DNA of 64,000 bases, taken from positions 43,288 to 107,287 of the forward strand of contig JAUSAZ010000194.1 of assembly GCA_030652255.1 (NCBI GenBank), written 5' to 3'. Position 1 is the first letter of the stretch; the number at the start of each line of letters is the position of its first letter. Below the pieces are notes generated by a model. The model saw only the letters and a program-made list of their open reading frames with translations, was not told the origin of the DNA and ran no database searches. The DNA comes from Myxococcales bacterium. Lineage in GTDB: Bacteria > Myxococcota_A > Polyangia > Polyangiales > Ga0077539. The position numbers were made by a program, and so were the translations under genes. This document shows positions 50,822 to 59,776 of the stretch, in pieces.

Positions 50822-52237
50822 TCAGCCGCCGATCTGGTGCACCCGCACGGTGTTGGTGCGCCCCTTCACGGCGATGGGCGCGCCGAAGACCACCACGATG
50901 CGGTCGCCCGGCGTCACCATCCCGCTCGCCAGCAGGTGCGCCTGCACCCCCTCGACCATCTCGTCGGTGTCCGCGAGCGGCTCCATCACCCGCGGCGTCA
51001 CGCCCCAGAGCAGCCCGAGCCGCCGGCGCACGATCTCGCTCGGCGAGAAGGCCACCACGGGCACCGTGGGGCGCTCCTTCGAGATGAGCCGCGCGGTGTC
51101 GCCGCCCTGCGTGAACACCGCGATGAGCCGCGCGTCGAGGTCGTTGGAGGCCATCACCGCCATGCGCGCGGTCGCCTCGGGGAAGGGCATCGGGCGCGGG
51201 TGCGCCGGCGGCTGCTCGGGCTTCCAGTAGGGCGAGCTCTCCGCCGCGCTGATGATGCGGGCCATCATCCCGACGGCCAGCGCGGGGTGCGCGCCGGAGG
51301 CCGTCTCGCCGGAGAGCATCGTGGCGTCGGCGCCGTCGAAGATGGCGTTGGCCACGTCGCTGGCCTCGGCGCGCGTGGGCCGCGTCGAGGTCACCATGGA
51401 GTGCAGCATCTCCGTGGCCACGATGGCCGGGCGACGCCGCGCCGCCGCGCAGACCAGCACCCGGTGCTGGAGCACCGGCACCTGCTCCGGGGGAAACTCC
51501 ACCCCGAGGTCGCCGCGGGCGACCATCACCGCGTCCGAGGCCTCGACGATGGCCTCGAGGTGGTCGATGGCCTGCGGGGTCTCGATCTTCGAGCACACCG
51601 GCACGAGGCGCCCGTGGGCCTCGCAGAACTCCCGCACCCGCCGCACGTCCTCGACCGAGCGCACGAAGGACACGGCCACGTAGTCGATGCCCGCCGCGAG
51701 GCCGAACTCGAGGTCCAGGCGGTCCTTCGCGGTGAGCGCGTCGAGCTGGAGGTTGCCCGACGGCAGGTGGATGCCCACCGCGTCGCGCAGGCGCCCGCCC
51801 TCCTCGACCACGACGTGCACCCGGTCGCCCTTGATGTCCGTGACGCGCAGCCGGATGCGGCCGTCGTCGCCGTGGATGGCGTCGCCCACGCGCAGGTCGG
51901 TGGCGAGGGTGTCGTAGCGGATGGGGATCACGCCCGGCGGCGCGTCCTCGCCCGCCATGAGGCAGAGGGTGTCGCCCGCCACGACCTCGCGCGCCCCGCC
52001 GATGCGCCCCGCGCGGATCTTCGGGCCGCTCAGGTCGCCGAGGATGGTGATGGCCTTGCGGTGCCGGGCGCTCGCCTCGCGGATGGCCGTGACCGCCCGC
52101 TGATGGTCGTCATGGGTGCCGTGGGAGAAGTTCAGCCGGGCTACGTCCATGCCGGCCTCGATGAGGCCGTCGATCGCCTCCGGGCTGTTGGAGCTGGGGC
52201 CGATGGTACAGACGATCTTCGTGCGTCGGGTGAACAT
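50822..52237 (-). CDS. pyk: Pyruvate kinase
   Basis: A 471-residue glycolytic enzyme that converts phosphoenolpyruvate and ADP to pyruvate and ATP. Motifs in order: RRTKIVCTIGPSSNSPEAI at the start, ARLNFSHGTHDDH, GDLSGPKIRAG, VSFVRSVEDV, CSKIETPQAIDHLEAI with the catalytic Lys, MVARGDLGVE, and ATEMLHSM. The C-terminal regulatory domain starts at about 350 (ARLIAVFTQGGDTARLIS) and ends near NTVRVHQIGG. The gene diverges from the large lipoprotein gene. Confidence 0.94.
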   Translation of the reverse strand: MFTRRTKIVCTIGPSSNSPEAIDGLIEAGMDVARLNFSHGTHDDHQRAVTAIREASARHRKAITILGDLSGPKIRAGRIGGAREVVAGDTLCLMAGEDAPPGVIPIRYDTLATDLRVGDAIHGDDGRIRLRVTDIKGDRVHVVVEEGGRLRDAVGIHLPSGNLQLDALTAKDRLDLEFGLAAGIDYVAVSFVRSVEDVRRVREFCEAHGRLVPVCSKIETPQAIDHLEAIVEASDAVMVARGDLGVEFPPEQVPVLQHRVLVCAAARRRPAIVATEMLHSMVTSTRPTRAEASDVANAIFDGADATMLSGETASGAHPALAVGMMARIISAAESSPYWKPEQPPAHPRPMPFPEATARMAVMASNDLDARLIAVFTQGGDTARLISKERPTVPVVAFSPSEIVRRRLGLLWGVTPRVMEPLADTDEMVEGVQAHLLASGMVTPGDRIVVVFGAPIAVKGRTNTVRVHQIGG

Positions 52238-52345
52238 GTCCCTCTCACGCTACACCCACGGCGGGGCTCGCGCCGCATCACACTCCCCGGGGCGTCGCGG
52301 CAAAGGGCCCTATACTCCGCGCACCCCAAAGGTTCAGGAGCCCGC

Positions 52346-54520
52346 ATGCCGCATCGATTCCCTCGCGCCCTCTGCCTCGCGCTCGCCGCCCTCTGCCTCG
52401 CGCTCGCGGGCTGTGGCGAAGAGCCCGTGGGCTTCGTCGACGGCGGCCCCCTCGACGCGACGGTGGGCAGCGACGCGATGTTTCCCGAGCGCCCGTCCCT
52501 GGTCGACGCGGGCGGGGTGATGGACGTGCGCGGCCGCGCCTGCACCCGCAGCTCGCAGTGCGACGACGGGGTCGAGTGCACCATGGACTTCTGCGCCGAC
52601 GACGGGCGCTGCGTGAGCGTGGCCGACCCGGGGCGCTGCGACGACCGGGTGTACTGCAACGGCCCCGAGACCTGCGACGCGCGCCGCGGCTGCGTGCGCG
52701 GCACCCCGGTCACCTGCAACGACAACTACACCTGCACCATCGACCGCTGCGACGAGGAGACCCGCGAGTGCGTGCACCGCCCGCGCGACTTCGACGGCGA
52801 CGGCGACCCGGACTTCCGCTGCACCGCCCTCGACTGCGACGCCGGCGTGCCCGACCCGCCGTGCTGGCGCGGCGGCGACTGCGACGACGGCAACCCCCGG
52901 GTCAACTCCCGCCTGCCGGAGATCTGCGGCGACGGCATCGACAACAACTGCAACGGCGAGGTCGACTCCGCCGACCGCGCGGGCTGCTCGCGCCCGATGT
53001 ACGACCGCTGCGACGACGCGCTCGACGTCTCCGCCGGCGGGCGCTTCACCGTCGGCCTCGCGGGCGCCCTCGGCGACTACCCCTCGCGCTGCGCGGGCAA
53101 CACCGTCCCGCCGCGCGACGCCATCCTCCGGCTGCGCCTCGACGCCCCGCGCGACGTCTCCCTCACCGCCGAGGCCTCCGGGGCCAGCGTGCTCGTGCAG
53201 CTCGGCACCCGCTGCGGCGAGCTCGAGGGCGTGCGCGACTGCGTGCTCGGCTACCCCACCGTGTACCGCACCCGCGCCCTGCCGGCGGGCGAGTACTTCT
53301 TCCAGATCGCCACCACCAGCGCCGTGGTGGGCACCGGCGACGTGGCCGTCACGGTCGAGCTCGGCGACCCCACCCCGACGCCCGCCAACGACGCCTGCGC
53401 GGGGGCCATCGACCTCGTGCCGGGCACCGCCGCGCGCGGCACCCTCGTCGACGTCGCCGACGACGTGCTCACCAGCTGCGGCGGCACCTCGCCCGACCTC
53501 GTGTACCGCCTCACGCTCACCGAGCGCCGCGACGTCACCCTGCGCGCCTCCGGGGCCCGCAACGACTACCTCACGCTCTCGCTCGTCGACACCTGCGCCC
53601 GCTCGCCCACGACCCTGCGCTGCGGCAACGGCGGCCCGGCGCAGCTCAGCCTGCGCAACGTCGCGCCCGGCACCTACTACGTCGTGGTCGAGGGCACCCG
53701 GGTGCAGCAGTTCACGCTGGAGGCCGAGCTCGCCGCGCCGACGACGGCGGTGCCGGGCGACGCGTGCGCCAACCCGATCGTGATCGCGCCCAACAGCACC
53801 GTGATGGGCACCGTCAACGGCGCGCAGGGGGACGTGCCCATCTCCTGCTACGGCGGCGACAGCCGCGACCTGGTGTACCGCTTCACGCTCGACCGCACGC
53901 TCGACGTCAACGCCGTGCTGCGCGGCGGCGCCTCGGACTTCTTCTTCATGGCGGTGCAGCGCACCTGCGGCAGCAGCACCGGCGAGGTGGCGTGCCGCTA
54001 CGGCACCGTCGGGCGGCTCACCGCGCGCGGCCTCGACCCGGGGGACTACTTCCTCGTGGTGCGCCCGCTGCGGGGGACGGACTTCACCCTCACGCTCGCG
54101 GCGAGCCCGCCGCTGGCGCCCGTGATGGCGTCGGGCAACGACACCTGCGCGACGGCGCAGGCCATCCCCTCGGGCGGGGGCTTCTACCTGGGCAACACGG
54201 CGTCGCTGCGGCGCGACTACACCGCCCCGTGCACCCTCGGCACCACCAGCGAGGACGCGGTGTTCCGCTACCGCTCCGACGTGCGGCAGCGGGTGCAGGT
54301 GTCGCTGGAGGGGTCGAGCTTCAACACCGTCGTCTGGATGACCCAGGGGCCCATGTGCCCGGGGTCGAGCGTGCCGCTCACCTGCTACAGCGGCGAGGGG
54401 GCCGCCCCGGCGGTCTTCGACACCCTGCTCGACCCCGGGGAGTACTGGATCTACGTGAGCGGCTTCAACGCCGAGGCCCGCGGGGCGTACTCGCTCTCCG
54501 TGCTGCCGCTGCCGATGTGA
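52346..54520 (+). CDS. Large Cys-rich lipoprotein with MopE-like motif and repeated domains
   Basis: A 724-residue surface lipoprotein. The signal ends in a lipobox (LALAGC, Cys24). The first 200 residues are Cys-rich (CTRSSQCDDGVECTMDFC and similar repeats) and hold the metal-binding MopE-like motif CGDGIDNNCNGEVD. Then come about four beta-sandwich repeats of about 120 residues, each opening with an NDACA/GDACA-type motif and closing with a PGxYYVVV or PGEYWIYV strand (at about 335, 460, 595), a pattern like bacterial pre-peptidase C-terminal domains. Probably exposed on the cell surface. AGGAG lies before the ATG; TATACT at 52311 may be the -10. Confidence 0.82.
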   Translation: MPHRFPRALCLALAALCLALAGCGEEPVGFVDGGPLDATVGSDAMFPERPSLVDAGGVMDVRGRACTRSSQCDDGVECTMDFCADDGRCVSVADPGRCDDRVYCNGPETCDARRGCVRGTPVTCNDNYTCTIDRCDEETRECVHRPRDFDGDGDPDFRCTALDCDAGVPDPPCWRGGDCDDGNPRVNSRLPEICGDGIDNNCNGEVDSADRAGCSRPMYDRCDDALDVSAGGRFTVGLAGALGDYPSRCAGNTVPPRDAILRLRLDAPRDVSLTAEASGASVLVQLGTRCGELEGVRDCVLGYPTVYRTRALPAGEYFFQIATTSAVVGTGDVAVTVELGDPTPTPANDACAGAIDLVPGTAARGTLVDVADDVLTSCGGTSPDLVYRLTLTERRDVTLRASGARNDYLTLSLVDTCARSPTTLRCGNGGPAQLSLRNVAPGTYYVVVEGTRVQQFTLEAELAAPTTAVPGDACANPIVIAPNSTVMGTVNGAQGDVPISCYGGDSRDLVYRFTLDRTLDVNAVLRGGASDFFFMAVQRTCGSSTGEVACRYGTVGRLTARGLDPGDYFLVVRPLRGTDFTLTLAASPPLAPVMASGNDTCATAQAIPSGGGFYLGNTASLRRDYTAPCTLGTTSEDAVFRYRSDVRQRVQVSLEGSSFNTVVWMTQGPMCPGSSVPLTCYSGEGAAPAVFDTLLDPGEYWIYVSGFNAEARGAYSLSVLPLPM

Positions 54521-54532
54521 CGCCCGACGGCG

Positions 54533-54560
54533 TTGACAGCGGAATTCCCGGCTGTCTAGG
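54533..54560 (+). promoter_or_regulatory. Promoter-like site before the lipase gene
   Basis: A perfect TTGACA (54533-54538) and TCTAGG (54555-54560) are 16 bases apart. TTGA and TGTCTAG are at the same distance (20 bases) as in the site at 39222. The GTG at 54570 is ten bases downstream. Confidence 0.4.
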
Positions 54561-54569
54561 GTGGAACGC

Positions 54570-55388
54570 GTGAGCGCCCTGGTGATGGTCGGTTGGATCG
54601 CGGCCCTCTACCTCGGGGGGATGCTGCTGTTCGTCGTGGTCACCTTCGGCGCGCAGGCGCTCTCGGGCACCCGCGCGACCTGGAAGAACCTGCTCTGGGC
54701 GGCGTGCAAGGAGCTGCTGGTGCTCTGCGTCGTGACGCCGATCTGGCCGCTCTTCTGGCTGCTCGGCGAGGTGTACCGCTCGGCCGTGGAGGGCGAGCGC
54801 ACGCCCGAGGAGCGCGGCCCGCCGGTGGTGCTCCTGCACGGCTACCTGATGAACCGCACCAACTGGATCTGGCTGGGCCCTCGCCTCGCGAGCCGGGGAG
54901 TCGGTCCGCTGTACGGCACCTCGTATTTCTCGCCGCAGTCCATCGACCGCTCGGCGGAGCACCTCGGGCGCTTCGTCGACGACGTGCGGGCGAGGGAGGG
55001 CGCGGAGAAGGTCGACATCGTCGCCCACAGCCTCGGCGGCGTCGTCGCCCGCCACTACGTCGAGCACCACGGCGGCGCCTCCAAGGTGCGGCGCGTGATC
55101 ACCGTCGCCACGCCCTACCGCGGCACCCTCTGGGCGTGGCTCGCCTTCGGCGGCGCCCGCAGCGCGCTCCTGCGACACGCGCGCGAGCCCGGCGCCAGGC
55201 CCGGCGGCGTGCCCTTCGTCTCCATCTGGTCGCGCAGCGACAACATCGTCGTGCCGTGCACCTCGGCTGAGCTCACCAGCGACGAGTCCGACAGCGCCGA
55301 CGTGGTCTTCGACGACCTCGGCCACGGCGCGCTGCTGTTCTCCCCGCGGGTCGCCGACGTCATCGCCGACCGCCTCCGCCGCCCCTGA
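54570..55388 (+). CDS. Membrane-anchored lipase/esterase (alpha/beta hydrolase)
   Basis: A 272-residue hydrolase. One or two N-terminal helices (GWIAALYLGGMLLFVVVTF and LLVLCVVTPIWPLFWLL) are followed by an alpha/beta hydrolase fold: oxyanion-loop VVLLHGYLMNRTNW, nucleophile elbow AHSLGG with Ser, IVVPC before the acid, and DDLGHGALLF with the catalytic His. It resembles triacylglycerol lipases of the LipA/EstA type. Start: GTG 54570 with an AGGG site; GTG 54561 and ATG 54585 are alternatives, the first overlapping the promoter-like site. The stop codon is part of the target duplication of a MITE directly downstream. Confidence 0.8.
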   Translation: MSALVMVGWIAALYLGGMLLFVVVTFGAQALSGTRATWKNLLWAACKELLVLCVVTPIWPLFWLLGEVYRSAVEGERTPEERGPPVVLLHGYLMNRTNWIWLGPRLASRGVGPLYGTSYFSPQSIDRSAEHLGRFVDDVRAREGAEKVDIVAHSLGGVVARHYVEHHGGASKVRRVITVATPYRGTLWAWLAFGGARSALLRHAREPGARPGGVPFVSIWSRSDNIVVPCTSAELTSDESDSADVVFDDLGHGALLFSPRVADVIADRLRRP

Positions 55389-55389
55389 G

Positions 55390-55510
55390 AAGGTCAGCAC
55401 AACCCTGCTGCGCCCCGCGATCCAGCGGTCGGCCACGCTCGAAATACCCCGCGTATGTCTCGCGCGGCCTCCCTCGTCTCGGGGTGCTCGCGACGGGTTG
55501 TGCTGACCTT
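55390..55510. mobile_element. 121-bp MITE-like element with 16-bp inverted ends
   Basis: Perfect 16-base terminal inverted repeats (AAGGTCAGCACAACCC) bound a 121-base element with no gene of its own. The direct repeat CTGAG flanks it on both sides (55385-55389 and 55511-55515), as expected for a 5-bp target duplication. The element inserted right at the lipase stop codon; the duplication preserved TGA. This is a non-autonomous transposable element; no matching transposase is seen in the window. Confidence 0.75.
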
Positions 55511-55643
55511 CTGAGCTCCCGGCGAAGCGCTCCGCGTTCGCGGTGACGGGGCAGCTCCGGGGCGTTGCGGAACTCCCTAGGCAGCCCCAAGGTCGAGGCC
55601 TCGGGGGGTGCGGCGCCAGTGCCCGCCCCCGGGGGTCCTCGCG

Positions 55644-56468
55644 ATGCCCATCAGGTTCAGCCCCGAGAGCCAGGATGTCCTCCGCCGCGCCCACGTCGAG
55701 GCGAGCGCGTCGTCGCTGCTGTGGCCGCGCTCCGAGCACCTCCTGCTCGCCCTGGCGGCCGATCCCACGGCGGCCGCCGCGCTCGCCGCGATGGGCGCCG
55801 AGCCCGGCCGCGTCGTGCAGCAGACCCGCGACTACCTCGCCTCGCCGACGCACGGCGCCGCGCGCTCGGGCGGTGCCTGGGGTCGCCGGGTGTGGCGCTG
55901 GCTCTTCCCCCCGGTGCCGCGCGACGTGGCGACCATCCAGCGGCGCGCGGCGTTGCAGGTGCTGGTGAGCGGTCGGTCGGACATCACCCCGCTCGACCTC
56001 CTCGTGGCGCTCTTCCGCGGGGCCGACCAGCGGCGCCCGGTGCCCCGCGCGCTCGACCTCGGCGAGGACCCGTACCGCCGCGTGAGCGCGATCATCGAGC
56101 ACCCGATGACCTCCCTGCGCCAGTCGGGCGTGACCACCGCGGCGCTGCTCCGCTACGTCGCCCACGGCGAGCGCGCGGTCGCGCCGGTCGTGGGGCCCGA
56201 GCCCGCGCCCGGGGCCCTCGTCGAGGTGCACCTGCTCAACGACGACTACACGTCGATGGAGTTCGTGGTCGCGGCGCTGCGCGACGAGTTCGGCCTCGGG
56301 GCGCTGCCCGCCGCGGAGCTCGCGCTACAGGTGCACCGCGAGGGCGTCGGCACGCTGGGCACCTTCCGCTACGGCGAGGTGGGCCCGGCGGTGCGCCGGG
56401 TGGAGGATCGCGCGGCGCGCCTGGGATTCCCCCTGAAGGTGCTGGTGCTCGAGGTCGACGAGGGCTGA
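55644..56468 (+). CDS. ClpN-ClpS fusion protein (putative adaptor)
   Basis: A 274-residue protein. The N-terminal part (about 1-150) is a Clp N-domain double repeat (FSPESQDVLRRAHVEASASS; SEHLLLALAA; ITPLDLLVALF). The C-terminal part (about 190-274) is ClpS (VEVHLLNDDYTSMEFVVAAL, then VHREGVG and GFPLKVLVLEVDEG). ClpS normally brings N-end-rule substrates to the ClpA N-domain; here adaptor and docking domain are in one chain without an ATPase. It is not followed by clpA. The last 87 bases of the gene are repeated at 61259-61350. Confidence 0.8.
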   Translation: MPIRFSPESQDVLRRAHVEASASSLLWPRSEHLLLALAADPTAAAALAAMGAEPGRVVQQTRDYLASPTHGAARSGGAWGRRVWRWLFPPVPRDVATIQRRAALQVLVSGRSDITPLDLLVALFRGADQRRPVPRALDLGEDPYRRVSAIIEHPMTSLRQSGVTTAALLRYVAHGERAVAPVVGPEPAPGALVEVHLLNDDYTSMEFVVAALRDEFGLGALPAAELALQVHREGVGTLGTFRYGEVGPAVRRVEDRAARLGFPLKVLVLEVDEG

Positions 56469-56473
56469 GCGCG
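56382..56473 (+). repeat. 92-bp repeat, copy 1 (end of the clpN-clpS gene)
   Basis: This segment covers the last codons and stop of the ClpN-ClpS gene plus five bases. It is found again at 61259-61350 with a single mismatch in 92 bases. At both sites the repeat is joined at the same point to transposase-derived sequence. Confidence 0.9.
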
Positions 56474-57495
56474 AGGCGGACATGGCCGCGAGGGCTCTGG
56501 CGGGCCCCGGTTCGGGTCGGTGCGGGCGCCGCGATCACCTTCGTGCATCGGGGAGGTGGCTCGCTCGATTCTCACGTGCATCTTCATGTCATCGCTGCGG
56601 ACGGCGTCTAGCGCTGTGCGACCGACGGCTCGACGCCGACCTTCGTCGCGACGCGGCCGCCGACGAAGGGCGACCTGGAGGTGGCTCTCGCGCGCCTGGC
56701 AGAGCGGGTGGCGAACGCGATCGAGCGGGCGGGCCAGGGTGGCGATGGCGGTGGTGGTGGCGGTGGCGCTGGCGGTGACAGCGTGAGGAACGAGGCGCTC
56801 CAAGGGTGTCGGCGGGCGGCCAGCGCGCGTGGCCTGTACGGCGTGGTGCGCGATGGACGGGCGCCGGAAGCAGGCGAGGCGGCGAGAGAGGCGGTCGATG
56901 AGGCGCGCTTCGGGCGGCGGCCCCCGAAGGCGTAGGTAGGCGCGCTGGAGGCTTCAACCTGCACGCGAGCGTGGTGATCGGCGCGACGAACCACGAAGGT
57001 CGCGTGGGGCTGCTGCGCTACGTGGCAAGGCCCACGGTGGCGTCAGGGCGGGTGAGCGAGCTCGCGGACGGGCGCGTGGCGTGGCGGCTGAAGGTGCCCG
57101 GCGTGCGTGAGGGAATGGCGTGCGCGACTTCGGCGGCGCGTGCGCGCGATGGGAAGGATGCGACGGAGACGTCTGCGAACGCGACGACGACGACAGCGAC
57201 GACGACGACGACGACGGCCCGCGTAGAGGCTACGGGCGACGACGGGTGGATGTGGACGACGAACAGCGCTGCGCCGCCAGCGGCAGTACGCACCCCAGGG
57301 AGGATGGACTGGGCCACGCTGATGCACCGCGTGTGGGGTTGGGACGTGCTCGGGTGCCCGCGGTGCGGAGGGAGGTCGCAGTTCATCGCCGTCATCACGC
57401 AGCGCGCCGTGATCGAGCGGATCCTGACGCATGTCGGGCTCTCCGCCGCGCGGATCGTTGCGGCGCCCGCGCGACACTTCGACGACACGAGCTGA
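56474..57495 (+). mobile_element. IS91-family HUH transposase remnant, middle and C-terminal parts
   Basis: Three decayed blocks of a rolling-circle (Y2/HUH) transposase. The first (to 56611) contains GAAITFVHRGGG and the HUH motif in VHLHVIAADGV, then an in-frame TAG. The second continues in the same frame (PPTKGDLEVALARLAERV) to a TAG at 56933. The third, in another frame (about 56947-57495), has FNLHASVVIGATNHEG, LLRYVARP, WKxP-like parts and the late WDVLGCPRCGGRSQFIAVI zinc motif. Low-complexity Gly and Thr runs interrupt it. The N-terminal zinc finger is missing here. Confidence 0.72.
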
Positions 57496-57676
57496 TGCGA
57501 GGGTGGGCACAACGGAGGGCGACGGCGACAGCGGGAGAACGCCCATGACCCGAAACTCGGGATGGCACAGCAGCGTCGAGAACTCCTGAGGTGGCCGTTG
57601 GAGAGCTCGCTGGCTCCGGCCCCGGAGGCCGAGGAGGCCAAGCGACCGGGGGGAAGACACCGCCGCGGCCTGAACC

Positions 57677-58954
57677 CTACGGCGCGCAGTCGACGGGCAC
57701 GGCCACGATGCGTCCGCCCTGCTCCGCCGTCTCCACTTCGAAGACCACCAGCGCACCCCGCGCCGTCGCGACGACCCGCACCGGACCCACCGAGACAGGC
57801 GACGCGCTCCGCCACAGCTCCAGCGGCTCCGCCAGCGCCGCGCCCCGACCCGACAGCCGCAGCAGGTAGATCGCCGCCTCCGAGGAAGGCGCCGCCACGA
57901 GCACCTCGTCGCCTCTCGCGGTCGCGTGGATGCCCCGAATCCAGGGCCTCCTGGTGAAGGACACCAGACCCACGGCGGGTCGCGCGTCGGCCATCAGGGG
58001 CCTGGCCAGGATCGCGCTCGGGACGCCCGGCGTGCTCGACCAGAAGTGCCAGACCGAGAGCAGCCCTGCAGGGGTCTCCAGCACCTGCGCGTCGGAGACC
58101 GTGTCCGCGGTCCCCTGACCCTCGTCGTCGCCCCGAGGCGCACCCCTCGAGTCGAAGCGTCGGAGGTGGAGTTCCTGCAAGGGCCCCGAACTACCGCGGA
58201 TGCTCTCGGCCCACGCCGCCATGAAGCCACCCGACACGACGCTGCGGGTCATCGGAGCGACGGTCTGATGGGACGTCATCGGGAGTCGCGCGGGCGTGCC
58301 GGCGAAGCGCCCCTCCTCGGACAGGAACACCAGCTGGTCACCCCACAGCGCGCGCACCTCGCCGGTGAGGAAGCTGTAGCTGTCGGGGGTGCGGGCGAGC
58401 GATCCGCAGCCCGCGAGCGGGAAGCCCATGAGGGAGCCCAGCTCGACGACCTGCCACATCTGCGAGTTGTCGCCGAGGAAGCGCGAGAACACGCACGCCC
58501 CGCGGTCGGTCGGACCGCTCGCGAGCATGGCCACGCCGTCGTGGGGAGCGTCCCAGACCATCGAGAACTGAAGCGTTGCGGAGGGTGGGAGCGAGACCAC
58601 CTCCGTGCGCCTGCCGCGGCCCCCGGCCGACCAGGGGTGGGGCGTTGCGTCCTCGCGGATGCGCCGCAGCCGCACCTGATCGTCGCGCCCGTTGGGGTTG
58701 CGCTCTCGCCACGCGATCAGCGCGCCATCGGGTGTCGGGATGGCGTCGACGAGCCGGAAGCGCTGCCGATCGGGCGGATCGGAAATGACGGTGAAGCGCT
58801 GACCGACCGCCGACCGACAGGAGGTGGTGGTGGTCGGGACATCGACCGCGGTCGCGTCGACGGAGGCGTCCGCGGTGGAGCGCACGGAGGTCACCGAGGA
58901 GCCGCAGGCCATGGCGAGCAGGGCGAGCGTGGCGGTCAGCGGCCTCGGGTGCAT
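57677..58954 (-). CDS. Putative lipoprotein, beta-propeller-like
   Basis: A 425-residue exported protein. The signal ends near LLAMACGSS, a weak lipobox, followed by a Ser/Thr/Asp-rich linker. The body consists of repeated beta strands with motifs such as GALIAWRERNPNGRDD, GGFMAAWAES, AGLLSVWHFWSS and GALVVFEVET, spaced about 50-60 residues apart, as in beta-propellers. The gene lies in the accessory region between the IS91 remnant and the first 109-bp repeat. No enzymatic motif is seen. Confidence 0.65.
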   Translation of the reverse strand: MHPRPLTATLALLAMACGSSVTSVRSTADASVDATAVDVPTTTTSCRSAVGQRFTVISDPPDRQRFRLVDAIPTPDGALIAWRERNPNGRDDQVRLRRIREDATPHPWSAGGRGRRTEVVSLPPSATLQFSMVWDAPHDGVAMLASGPTDRGACVFSRFLGDNSQMWQVVELGSLMGFPLAGCGSLARTPDSYSFLTGEVRALWGDQLVFLSEEGRFAGTPARLPMTSHQTVAPMTRSVVSGGFMAAWAESIRGSSGPLQELHLRRFDSRGAPRGDDEGQGTADTVSDAQVLETPAGLLSVWHFWSSTPGVPSAILARPLMADARPAVGLVSFTRRPWIRGIHATARGDEVLVAAPSSEAAIYLLRLSGRGAALAEPLELWRSASPVSVGPVRVVATARGALVVFEVETAEQGGRIVAVPVDCAP

Positions 58955-59041
58955 CGTCCAAAGGGGTATCGCAGACGCGCTGCGATGACGAGGCGTGACT
59001 CAGGCATGCGTGGAGACGATCGAGAGGACGAGCACGAGCGT

Positions 59042-59150
59042 CATCCAGCGCCTGATGCCTTATCTCGGCGACCATAATGCCCTGCAAGTACGATAGATTA
59101 CAGAGTCTATCTTACGCGCTGTAGTAATCTGTGGACGCGCCTTTCGCACC
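59042..59150 (+). repeat. 109-bp direct repeat with hairpin, copy 1
   Basis: The element matches 63217-63325 along its whole length with about 13 differences. It is A/T-rich against the GC-rich background. A hairpin GATAGATT/AGTCTATC (59092-59099 and 59104-59111; 8 pairs, one wobble) has loop ACAG. Between the two copies the stem is identical and the four-base loop differs (GTGG in copy 2), as expected for a selected structure. Confidence 0.75.
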
Positions 59151-59535
59151 CTCGGCCGGCACGCCTTCGTTTCAGTTTCCGATACGCCCAATACCGGTAG
59201 TACCCGCTCTCGCGAGCGTTGGCAGGAGCGTCCCGGGACGCCGCCTTGGGGCGTCTGTACCCGTCTCTGCGCTATGCGCGGCAGTGACGATCGCACTGTT
59301 CGCGGTGGGAGTGTTCGCGTTCCTACTGCCCTCGCGCCGTGCGGGCGTGGAGGCGTTCGACCCCTACGACGGATCGTTGAGGGAGCACCTCGGCCTCTGC
59401 GGCGAGGGCGCGCAACTCATCGACTGCAGCGACGCCCGCCGTTCGCGCCTGCCTGACCGCGACCCTTCGCCCGAACCGCACACGCTACGCGTGCCGTTGG
59501 CGAGCGCTCCCGCGATGCCCGCGAACCCGAACTGA
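59131..59535 (+). CDS. Possible small membrane protein
   Basis: A 134-residue open frame from a GTG inside the 109-bp repeat. It has one membrane helix (ALCAAVTIALFAVGVFAFLL, about residues 48-67), and the codon positions show the third-base GC preference of its neighbours. The N-terminus is unusual and the start lies inside repeated DNA, so the true start may be later. The C-terminal domain has two Cys residues (GLCGEG, IDCSDA). No family is recognised; it may also be noncoding. Confidence 0.35.
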   Translation: MDAPFAPSAGTPSFQFPIRPIPVVPALASVGRSVPGRRLGASVPVSALCAAVTIALFAVGVFAFLLPSRRAGVEAFDPYDGSLREHLGLCGEGAQLIDCSDARRSRLPDRDPSPEPHTLRVPLASAPAMPANPN

Positions 59536-59776
59536 GGGCGTTCCCAGCGGGAGCGGGTCGCTGGGTCGGTGGCGGCACGCGTCACCTTCGTGCAACGCTT
59601 CGGGGGGTTCTTCGGCTACGCGAGCCGCTACCTCGCGCCGAGCACCGCGGGCACGACCGTGAACCTGCCGGGCGCCATGAGCCGCGCGAAGTAGGCGGCC
59701 GCGATCGAGGCGGGGCGAGGGGAGCCCCTCAGCAACCCTGGGGCATCAGCGCGACTGCGGCGGTCGTACCAACCCC

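Larger units (their letters stand above)
58955..59776. other. Gap between two lipoprotein genes
   Basis: This stretch holds the first 109-bp repeat (59042-59150), a possible small membrane-protein gene (59131-59535), and a short C-terminal fragment in the plus strand at about 59570-59694 (RVTFVQRFGGFFGY to a stop) whose VTFVQRFG start resembles the HUH-transposase core, perhaps another tiny IS91 scrap. Nothing else was recognised. Confidence 0.4.

Noticed and set aside
56609..56611. Programmed readthrough of TAG in the IS91-type transposase
   Set aside because: The frame continues after TAG with family-like sequence, but a later stop, a frame change and the missing N-terminus show plain decay.
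59570..59694. Separate transposase gene from VTFVQRFG
   Set aside because: Only eight residues agree with the HUH family core and the HxH motif is not there; kept only as a possible scrap.
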